This document shows, piece by piece, positions 11,901-23,900 of a stretch of DNA of 64,000 bases. The notes under the pieces are model-generated. The model had not been told where the DNA came from. It worked only from the letters and a program-made list of their open reading frames with translations, and did not search any database. A program made the position numbers and the translations under genes. Numbering within the stretch: position 1 is the first letter of the stretch; each line of letters begins with the position of its first letter. Source of the DNA: Actinostola sp. cb2023. Lineage: Eukaryota; Cnidaria; Anthozoa; Actiniaria; Actinostolidae. The DNA lies in NCBI GenBank assembly GCA_033675265.1, contig JAUJYZ010000098.1, positions 1,080,001 to 1,144,000 of the forward strand, given 5' to 3'.

Positions 11901-14900
11901 AGGCGATACGAGAGCAATACAGGCGATACGAGCGAGCAATACAGCGATACGAGCACTACAGGCGATACGAGCAATACAGGCGATACGAGCAATACAGGCG
12001 ATACAGCAATACAGGCGATACGAGCGATACAGGCGATACGAGCACTACAGGCGATACGAGCAATACAGGCGATACGAGCACTACAGCGATACGAGCACGA
12101 AAAGTGCGACTACAGGCGATACGAGCATTACAGGCGATACGAGCAATACAGGCGATACGAGCAATACAGCGATACGAGCACTACAGCGATACGAGCACTA
12201 CAGTGATACGAGCACTACAGGCAATACGAGCGATACAGGCGATACGAGCACTACAGCGATACAGCGATACAAGCAATACAGGCGATACGAGCAATACAGC
12301 GATACGAGCATTACAGGCGATACGAGCAATACAGGCGATACGAGCAATACAGTGATACAAGCAATATGGTGATACAAGCAATACAGTGATACAAGCAATA
12401 CAGACAATATGGCGATACGAGCAATAGAAGCAATACAGGCGATACGAGCAATACAAGCAATACAGGCGATACAAGCAATACAGGCGATACAAGCAATACA
12501 GGCGATACGAGCGATACAAGCAATACAGCGATATAAGTTGTGAAAGCAGTTAGCAGGACATTACAACCAAAGCTGTATCGCTTGTATCGCAATACTAAAA
12601 AACACTACACGAAAAGTGCGATCCTAAAACGCGACACATATGAGTACATATGTACATGTAAGAATCTCAATTTATAATACTCTAGGCAATTATTAATGAA
12701 TTGTATCCTTACCAATTATAATCAAACCAAGAAGCATAACTAGGAATAATGATATGGTGGGTCTGTTCGGTAAGGTTATCATCATGTGGTTCAGTGTCTT
12801 GTAGAGTTAATGGTTCTTTAAATATTTCAGGCTGTGATTGTGACGGTGATACTGGTGCAGAGGTGTGGGCGTAGGGTTCCTCGGGCTGGTCCTCTGTTTC
12901 ACCAGCCTCTGAAGCCTTATCACTATTTCCTGTGGATTTGTTTATGTTAAAATAACATTAATAAATTATTAGGTTCCCACTAATTCTTTGTAGCAGACCT
13001 TCTAGGCACTCAGAAAAACAATCCACTGGAACGTAACAATGTTTGAAACTAAAACTAGTGATATGGCATAGAATTCTGACAGTTGATGACAACAGAAGAT
13101 GCTACAAGAATGTACCAAGAGTGAACAAGGCATACAACACTGAAGGGTTCAGATACTACAAGAATGTACCAAGAGTGAACAAGGCATAAAACACTGAAGG
13201 GTTCAGATACTACATTGTACAAGAATGTACCAAGAGTGAACAAGGCATAAAACACTGAAGAGTTCAGATACTACAAGAATGTACCAAGAGTGAACAAGGT
13301 ATAAAACACTGAAGGGTTCAGATACTACAAGAATGTACCAAGAGTGAACAAGGCATAAAACACTGAAGGGTTCAGATACTACATTGTACAGAGTTCAGAT
13401 ACTACAAAAATGTATGTACCAAGAGTGAACAAGGCATAAAACACTGAGGGGTTCAGATACTACATTGTACAAGAATGTACCAAGAGTGAACAAGGCATAA
13501 AACACTGAAGAGTTCAGATACTACAAGAATGTACCAAGAGTGAACAAGGCATAAAACACTGAAGAGTTCAGATACTACAAGAATGTACCAAGAGTGAACA
13601 AGGCATAAAACACTGAGGGGTTCAGATACTACAAGAATGTACCAAGAGTGAACAAGGTATAAAACACTGAAGGGTTCAGATACTACAAGAATGTACCAAG
13701 AGTGAACAAGGTATAAAACACTGAAGAGTTCAGATACTACAAGAATGTACCAAGAGTGAACAAGGCATAAAACACTGAAGGGTTCAGATACTACAAGAAT
13801 GTACCAAGAGTGAACAAGGCATAAAACACTGAAGGGTTCAGATACTACAAGAATGTACCAAGAGTGAACAAGGTATAAAACACTGAAGAGTTCAGATACT
13901 ACAAGAATGTACCAAGAGTGAACAAGGCATAAAACACTGAGGGGTTCAGATACTACAAGAATGTACCAAGAGTGAACAAGGCATAAAACACTGAAGGGTT
14001 CAGATACTACAAGAATGTACCAAGAGTGAACAAGGCATAAAACACTGAAGGGTTCAGATACTACAAGAATGTACCAAGAGTGAACAAGGCATAAAACACT
14101 GAAGGGTTCAGATACTACAAGAATGTACCAAGAGTGAACAAGGCATAAAACACTGAAGGGTTCAGATACTACAAGAATGTACCAAGAGTGAACAAGGCAT
14201 AAAACACTGAAGGGTTCAGATACTACAAGAATGTACCAAGAGTGAACAAGGCATAAAACACTGAAGAGTTCTCTCACCACCAGTGTCTGATATATCAGTA
14301 AAAGATCCTCCTTTAACAGGTTGAAGATCAGTTTCTTTTCCTTTACTTGAGGCTGGGATTGCAATCTCTTCAACCTGAACAATCAATAAAACAAATTCGT
14401 GAGATTAGTAATAATCATAGTTAGTAATAATTAGTTAATAGTTAATAATAATAATTATTATTATAGTTAACTGGGAGATGAATTACTGGCCAGCGGTTAT
14501 CGCCCAGCGTTGCATGTGCAGTTGACTGTTGTTGACTGCACATGCACAGGATACACTGTAGCTTGTGTGCTAAATGCCTTGTGATCCACCATTGCTCAGC
14601 TAGCTTGCTTGCTAGTTTAATAGTGTTCCTTGTTTCTATTTTATCATAGTTTTTAATAGTTTTTATAGTTATTTATAAAATAACAGATTTATCAGTGAAA
14701 ACTGTTATGTGTCACTATACAGTAAAGTTGATTGATTGATTGTTGATTGATTGATTGATTGGATAACATATTTGGCATAGACAACAATGTATATTAAGTG
14801 TGACAACATCAATAAATAAGAGGTTCAAATATTAGCAAGTACATGTAGTACATGTACATTGTAGTTGATATACATTACTAGGAACTCACATTTGGTACTG

Positions 14901-17900
14901 GTGGAGGATCTGGCATATCTTTGGTTGGATCATCACTACATAAGAGATATCACAATAATATTATTTCCATTAAAGCCATAATTGACACCACTGAGTGATT
15001 ATCAGCGAATAGAATGAAACAAAAATAATAGTAACTATTAATAAAAATAATGAAAGTGTAGTAACCTTTCCTCTTCTTTTATTCCTGGTGGTTTCATGAT
15101 GCTACACATAACACCAACAACAAGTTAGTATTCATTTCAATTACAGTGTTTGTTGACTTAAAAAAAATAAAAAATAAAATAATATTCAATTAAAAAGTTT
15201 CTAAATCAGTACACATTACTTACTTACCTTTTCTTTCTCTTCTTTGATTCTGGTGAGGGACTACGTTTTCTTTTCTTAGCTTTTATGGCTGATAAACAGA
15301 GAAAACTAACAGTCAGTAAGATACATACCGTAAATCAAATATAAATGTTCATTTGTCTCACAATGTTGGCCCAATCTGACAAGGATCACAATGTTTCAGA
15401 TCAGACCGACATTATTAGACAAATGAACATGTTATTTTACATGTATATTTTATTTACTACGCCATACTGACTGACATTATGTTGTGAACTTTTTTGTGTG
15501 CAAAATGTTCAAAATTTCATGTAGTAAGATAACTTACCTGCGTCTGGGCTGGAAGGCTGGGAAGAACGAAAGAAAGGAAAAATAAGACTAACAAGTTAAC
15601 ATGAACATGATTCAGAAAGAAATCCACTTTTGGGATTACTACTATTATGCATTTACTACTTTATAGCGACTAACTGAGAAGAAAGTGTGTCTTGTAGTTT
15701 GTAATTACATGTACATGTAGACTCTCGACATCAAAGAAGCCACATTCAGCATATGTGATGCTTATGCTTGATGCAAGTCTATTGCAATAAAACTTTCCCT
15801 TCAGGTGTGTTCACATATAGTCATACAAAGAGTGGTAACCATATACATGTAATACTTGTCATTGTTCAGTAGGCAACAAGAATGATAATATTATTGCTTC
15901 TATGTCTGGTATAGTTACAATATTTGTTGAAACTGCATTGATTCTCACATATATTCTGGGTATTACATGTACCTCCTCTGAACTCGAGGCACCACTGCGG
16001 AAACTCTTCCGTCGGCCTATAAAAGGGGTTAGAAGTGTTGTAAGAAGTACAGAAAAGTGGATAGAAATCTTATTCCTTTCTTACCATGTGATGGTGATGT
16101 TGCTCCTACACTGCCACTCTGTAGAGCAAAGATATATTCACACATTGGATATCTTGGATTCTATAATGGGTTCTTTCCACAATGAACATATGGCAGATGC
16201 ATCCTACTTACCTCTATTTCTGCTTGAGTTAACTCATAATCCTCTTCATTCATCCACTCGTTGAATCGATCTAAGTCTGTTAACCATCGAGCATTTACCT
16301 TTGAAAACAACATTGTACCCAGCATTATGGAATGAGCTATTGATGTATCTATCATTTACGTACAAGTGTTTACACTTATAGTTGTTTATTAGGTACAAGT
16401 ACAAATATCAATCTTGTTGAGTCTACATATTACAAGTAGTTGATTAGGCTAAGCAAGAATGTAAACTGTGTGATTGTACTATATTACCTCCCATGAGCCA
16501 CGATGTAGAGGTTCTTCTTGTGGTTCATCAATGACATCACTGTTAGATACCCAAGTATCATAACTAAACAAATACATATTAAGCATTAAAAATAAAAAAT
16601 AAAAAATAAAATAAAAAATAAAAAAAATAACTAAACAAATACAACAATATTTCATTATTTCAATATTATTTCATTATTTCTTTATCTATATTTCTTTTTT
16701 ATTATTTATTTAGAACATTGTAAACTTTAACATTTGTTTTAAGGTATTAGGGGTGTCGAATGGTCCCTGCATAAAGTCAGAGTCTCGCAAAATTTTGGTC
16801 AAATTTCACAGGTCTCGAAGTATTGTTTTTTCGCAAACAGGCGTCTCAGAGTCTTGAATTTTGAAAACAAAGGAAATCAGTGAAAAAGCATCTCGGGCTC
16901 ACAAAAATATGTCTTGTCTCAGAGTCTCGCCTTGACCATACAATGGGGAGTTTGCAGGTCTTGCGTGACATTTTAAATTTTAATCCAACAAAAAATATAA
17001 TATTTGAAAAGAGCACACCAAAGTATATACTGTTATATAGCTCTACAGGCGATAGACAATGTTAAGGCTACCTGTCGGGATAATACCACCAGTGGACAAG
17101 AACCCGGTCTTCTTGTTTCTTTAGGGGCCGCAACCAATCCTCTGTTCATAACAAAACAAAATTGTAACATTTTATGAATTGGAATGTACGTATCATACAG
17201 TGTAGTTAATGTATCACAAACAGTACAAAATGTCCCATGTGAGGTACAGTCAACTCCTTACTTAAATGGCGAAAACTCGCCTCATGCGACTCTTATGCTT
17301 CTCTCGTGCTTACATTGTAGTACCCTCCCATGTACATCCATAACTCAGTGGACACACCCTAAGTGTTGACCATTTCTTCACTAACCTTCAGGCCAATAAC
17401 ACTAGTTCACTAACCTTCAGTCATTGGTGGTGGTGGTCCATGCACAACATGTGTAGTAATAACACTAGTTCACTAACCTTCAGTCATTGGTGGTGGTGGT
17501 CCATGCACAACATGTGTAGTAATAACACTAGTTCACTAACCTTCAGTCATTGGTGGTGGTGGTCCATGCACAACATGTGTAGTAATAACACTAGTTCACT
17601 AACCTTCAGTCATTGGTGGTGGTGGTCCATGCACAACATGTGTAGTAATAACACTAGTTCACTAACCTTCAGTCATTGGTGGTGGTGGTCCATGCACAAC
17701 ATGTGTAGCAATAACACTAGTTCACTAACCTTCAGTCATTGGTGGTGGTGGTCCATGCACAACATGTGTAGTAATAACACTAGTTCACTAACCTTCAGTC
17801 ATTGGTGGTGGTGGTCCATGCACAACATGTGTAGTAATAACACTAGTTCACTAACCTTCAGTCATTGGTGGTGGTGGTCCATGCACAACATGTGTAGTAA

Positions 17901-20900
17901 TAACACTAGTTCACTAACCTTCAGTCATTGGTGGTGGTGGTCCATGCACAACATGTGTAGTAATAACACTAGTTCACTAACCTTCAGTCATTGGTGGTGG
18001 TGGTCCATGCACAACATGTGTAGTAATAACACTAGTTCACTAACCTTCAGTCATTGGTGGTGGTGGTCCATGCACAACATGTGTAGTAATAACACTAGTT
18101 CACTAACCTTCAGTCATTGGTGGTGGTGGTCCATGCACAACATGTGTAGTAATAACACTAGTTCACTAACCTTCAGTCATTGGTGGTGGTGGTCCATGCA
18201 CAACATGTGTAGTAATAACACTAGTTCACTAACCTTCAGTCATTGGTGGTGGTGGTCCATGCACAACATGTGTAGCAATAACACTAGTTCACTAACCTTC
18301 AGTCATTGGTGGTGGTGGTCCATGCACAACATGTGTAGTAATAACACTAGTTCACTAACCTTCAGTCATTGGTGGTGGTGGTCCATGCACAACATGTGTA
18401 GTAATAACACTAGTTCACTAACCTTCAGTCATTGGTGGTGGTGGTCCATGCACAACATGTGTAGCCAATGCTTTCTCATCAACCACAGCAGCCTAAAACA
18501 TTTTACAAGTTAGCCTTCAGTAATATACTACAATAACAATGGTTTTACAATACAAGTAAGATCCCCAATTTAGCGATAATAATTAAAGATTATCTGTGTC
18601 AGTGTAAAATTTTATAACTTTGAAAAAATCCTGGGCACCTTGATTTGTAAAATGGCATTAACAAAGAAATGTAAAACTCATTACATACATTGTATACTGA
18701 AAGATCATCAGGTGGAATAAAGAGGTGTAATATTCCCCAAGTTCCAAGTTTACTTACATTATGTCTCTTTGCAATATCTTTTAGATGTGCAATCAATCTG
18801 GGATCAACATCAGGTGCAAAGAACAACTGAGGAATATTTAAAAGTTTATTCTGCAAAATGAAAGACAAGATACATTCAATACATCAGCTATTGTACCACA
18901 GGGAACCCAAAAGACACCACAGGGAACCCCAAACATACCACAGGGAACCCCAAACATACCACAGGGAACCCCAAACATACCACAGGGAACCCCAAACATA
19001 CCACAGGGAACCCCAAACATACCACAGGAACCCCAAACATACCACAGGGAACCCCAAACATACCACAGGGAACCCCAAACATACCACAGGGAACCCCAAA
19101 CATACCACAGGGAACCCCACAGGGGAACCCAAACATTACCACAGGGAACCCAAAAGACACCACAGGGAACCCAGGGAAAAACATACCACAGGGAACCCCA
19201 AAACATACCACAGGGAACCCAAAGGGAACCCAAACATACCACAGGGAACCCAAAACATACCACAAGGAACCCAAAACATACCACAGGGAACCCAAAACAT
19301 ACCACAGGGAACCCAAAACATACCACAGGGAACCTAAAACATACCACAGGGAACCCAAAACATACCACAGTGAACTCCAAACATACCACAGGGAACCCAA
19401 AACATACCACAGGGAACCCAAACATACCACAGGGAACCCCAAACATACCACAGGGAACCCCAAACATACCACAGGGAACCAGGAGCCCATAAGTAGGAGC
19501 GTCCATACGGTATTGGGTAGTGTCACAGCGTTTTCACAGGTGTGGTTATTTTTAGAACAGTTTTCCCGCGAATTTTGACCAATCAGAGAACGTTTCCTGT
19601 GTGACGTTTTTTTTAATTTTGATGACGGATGGCAGGTAAAATAAAGATGGCATCCGATAGCGACAAAGAGATTCTTCAAGTGAACTAAACTACGAATCGT
19701 CTAGTGATAGTGAGAGCAGTATTGAGTCATTCGGTTCAACAGAATCACTTGAAAGTGATAGTGGTGACGATTGTGCTTCTAAAGGCATCCAAAGCTAGTA
19801 GTGGTTCGAAGAACTCCAACACGAAGGGACCGACTGAGAAGCTGTTGTAGCGTGTGGATGCAAATTAGCCGAAGACTTTCAAAGACATATTTTCGTCTAA
19901 ACTATTTCGTCAGAAAGTGAATTCAATTTATTCTTGGATGTGGTTTAGTGGTATCTTGTAATTATCGTTGTGGAGTTTGAAGACTGACAAGGCTATTCAA
20001 AAACAAATTCGCTGAAACTGCATGAGCGACAAGACGAGTGAATCAAATTACAAATAAGATTGGTGAAAGTAAGCGTGTTTGTTGTCATTTGTTGTGTCTT
20101 TTCTGTTACCTAAAATGACTTAAAAAATGGATTGTGAATATTTGTGTGAGTCTGCCGATTTGAAATATATTAATAAAAACACCTTCATTCAAGATTTGAT
20201 GTTTAATTTAATGGATTCACTGAGCTTATTATTTTATACACACGCTTCACTGTCAATATAAAGCCGAATAGTTGAGCGAAACTGACTCAAAATTGCTTTG
20301 TTTTTAAATTCAGTGACCTTCTTACTGCGTCGGTACTCAGACATTCAAATCGGCTGGAACTTGTGGGGAACTTGTCAACAAATTTAAAACTCAAACGAAT
20401 TGAAAACTAAACTGATACATTCTTCGACCAAATGATCCATAATATGTAGCTGAAAATCATATTTGGTTTCCATTTGGTGGGTCTTCTGACTTTTATTTTT
20501 AAGTTTTCTGATTTTTCATGTTGATTGACAGAAGCGAAAAACCAAATTACAAGCTAACTGCCTAAATAGACTATCGCTTTCAATGCACCTTACTTGACTT
20601 TAACTTTGACTTTCTAACGTTTCAAAGGCACAACGCTTTATAATACGTTTGTATTTCTCCGTGAGGTAAACAGGAACTGATATTTCTGATCAGAAAACAT
20701 GCGTTCACATTATAATTATCTATCCTCGAAACTCTACCACGAAACCGCCTGGCCATCACTTCAATTCAAATCCTGTAAGTTCACTTCGTGGGGAAACGCA
20801 GTCTAGAATATTAGGTCAAGGTTCAAAGTAGCGGCCTATGGAATCTCGGGAAGTTGTTGGTATGATAAAATTGTGAATCAGACACAAAGAAAACTGTATA

Positions 20901-23900
20901 ATCCTGACTTTTATTTGTACATTCATCTCTTCGGGTCTTTCGAAATTCCGCCATTTTATTTTTGACGTGAAACCGGAAATGAAACCGCCATACCGGAAAC
21001 GTTCTCTGGTTGGTCAATTGACCTTCTTTCGCGGAAAAACTGTTCTAAAAATAACCACACTTGTGAAAACGCTGTGACATAGACCCAGTATAGAGCATGG
21101 ACGCTCCTACTTATGGGCTCCTGAGGGAACCCAAAACATACCACAGGGAACCCAAAACATACCACAGGGAACCCAAAACATACCACAGGGAACCCAAAAC
21201 ATACCACAGGGAACCCAAAACATACCACAGGAAACCCAAAACATACCACAGTGAACCCAAAACATACCACAGGGAACCCAAAACATACCACAGGGAACCC
21301 CAAACATAACAGGGAACCTACCACAGGGAAACCCAAAACATACCACAGGGAACCCCAAACATACCACAGGGAACCCAAAACATACCAGGGAACCCCAAAC
21401 ATACCACAGGGAACCCCAAACATACCACAGGAACCCCAAACCCCAGGGAACCCCAAACATACCACAGGGAACCCAAAACATACCACAGGGAACCCCAAAC
21501 ATACCACAGGGAACCCCAAACATACCACAGGGAACCCCAAACATACCACAGGGAACCCAAAACATACCACAGGGAACCCAAAACATACCACAGGGAACCC
21601 AAAACATACCACAGGGAACCCAAAACAAACATACCCAAAACATACCACAGGGAACCCAAAACATACCACAGGGAACCCAAACATACCACAGGGAACCCAA
21701 ACATACCACAGGGAACCCAAAACATACCACAAGGAAACCCAAAACATACCACAGGGAACCCCAAACATACCACAGGGAACCCCAAACATACCACAGGGAA
21801 CCCCAAACATGCCACAGGGAACCCAAAACATGCCACAGGGAACCCAAAAAACATGCCACAGGGAACCCAAAACATACCACAGGGAACCCAAAACATGCCA
21901 CAGGGAACCCAAACATATCACAGGGAACCCGAAACATACCACAGGGAACCCAAAGCATACCACAGGGAACCCAAAACATACCACAAGGAACCCAAAACAT
22001 ACCACAGGGAACCCCAAACATACCACAGGGAACCCAAACATACCACAGGGAACCCCAAACATGCCACAAGGAACCCCAAACATGCCACAGTGAACCCCAA
22101 ACACGCCACAGGGAACCCAAACAACACAGCCACAGGAACCCAAAACATACCACAGGGAACCCAAACATACCACAGGGAACCCAAAACATACCACAGGGAA
22201 CCCAAAACATACCACAGGGAACCCAAAACATACCATACCACAGGGAACCCAAAACATACCACAGGGAACCCAAAACATACCACAGGGAACCCATAACAGG
22301 GAACCCGAAACATACCACAGGGAACCCGAAACATACCACAGGGAACCCCAAACATACCACAGGGACCCGAAACATACCACAGGGAAAACATACCACAGGG
22401 AACCCAAACATACCACACAGGGAACCCAAAACATACCACAGGGAACCCAAAACATACCACAGGGACCACCCAAAACATACCACAGGGAATACCACCCAAA
22501 AAACATACCACAGGGAACCCAGGGAACCCAAAACATACCACAGGGGAACCAAAACATACCACAGGGAACCCAAAACATACCACAGGGAACCCAAAACATA
22601 CCAGGGAACCCAAAACATACCACAGGGAACCCAAAACATACCACAGGGAACCCAAAACATACCACAGGGAACCCCAAAACATACCACAGGGAACCCCAAA
22701 CATACCACAGGGAACCACAGGGAAAAAACATACCACAGGGAACCCGAAACCACAAACATACCACAGGGAACCCAAAACATACCACAGGGAACCCAAAACA
22801 TACCACAGGGAACCCAAAACATACCACAGGGAACCACAGGAAAACATACCACAGGGAACCCCAAACATACCACAGGGAACCCCAAACATACCACAGGGAA
22901 CCCAAAACATACCACACAGGGAACCAAAGGGAACAGGGAACCCAAAACATACCACAGGGAACCCAAAAAAACATACCACAGGGAACCCCAAACATACCAC
23001 AGGGAACCCAAAACATACCACAGGGAACCCCACAGGGAACCCAAAACATACCACAGGGAACCCAAAACATACCACAGGGAACCTATAACATACCACAGGG
23101 AACCCCAAACATATCACAGGGAACCCAAAACATACCACAGGGAACCCAAAACATACCACAGGGAACCCCAAACATGCCACAGGGAACCCAAAACATACCA
23201 CAGGGAACTCCAAACATACCACAAGGAACCCAAAACATACCACAGGGAACCCAAAACATATCACAGGGTACCCAAAACATACCACAGGGAACCTATAACA
23301 TACCACAGGGAACCCCAAACATATCACAGGGAACTCCAAACATACCACAGGGAACCCGAAACATACCACAGGGAACCCAAAACATACCACAGGGAACCCA
23401 AAACATACCACAGGGAACCTATAACATACCACAGGGAACCCAAAACATATCACAGGGAACTCCAAACATACCACAGGGAACCCAAAACATACCACAGGGA
23501 ACCCAAATAACTTTCATGTGTACCTCTTTGAGAGATTTCTCAATATTCAAGAAAAGCTCGACATTCCTGTCCATTCTTGATGGAGATTGAAAGTCAAGTC
23601 TCCTCCTAATAGGAAATAATACATGTATTATTATCAGAATAAATAAACTGGTAACAGGGAATTACACATACCATCCTTGCTCTGTCTTGGTCTTATACAC
23701 CGTTGTTAAGATTGTGCACAGACCACCACCTGGAGAAAAGTCTTGGAATAGTTTGATCTATAGCAAAGAAGAACATCAAAAAGACAATATACAATCATGT
23801 AATTCATCTTTAATTGTAGTGTGAATAAAGAATTCATTTGTGATTCTAAATCTTTAATCTAAAACGCTTTCCTATCTCTACTACATTGTACAGTTTATTA

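Noticed and set aside
10218..12372. Long open frames (up to 662 codons) rich in [11 protein letters not shown] or [12 protein letters not shown]
   Set aside because: They follow from the 9/18-bp period of the minisatellite, occur on both strands and in several frames, and have no non-repetitive domain.
13453..14382. 309-codon minus-strand frame with [17 protein letters not shown] repeats
   Set aside because: Only its first ~30 codons are real (SMARCC exon 15); the rest reads through the donor into the 54-bp array.
17440..18513. 357-codon plus-strand frame with a 21-residue period ([12 protein letters not shown])
   Set aside because: Antisense reading of the 63-bp exon-donor array; the sense strand clearly matches SMARCC exon 7.
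18838..23590. Open frames of up to 704 codons of [12 protein letters not shown] / [12 protein letters not shown] type
   Set aside because: By-products of the 21-bp intronic array. Open in several frames and both strands, and enclosed by SMARCC exons.
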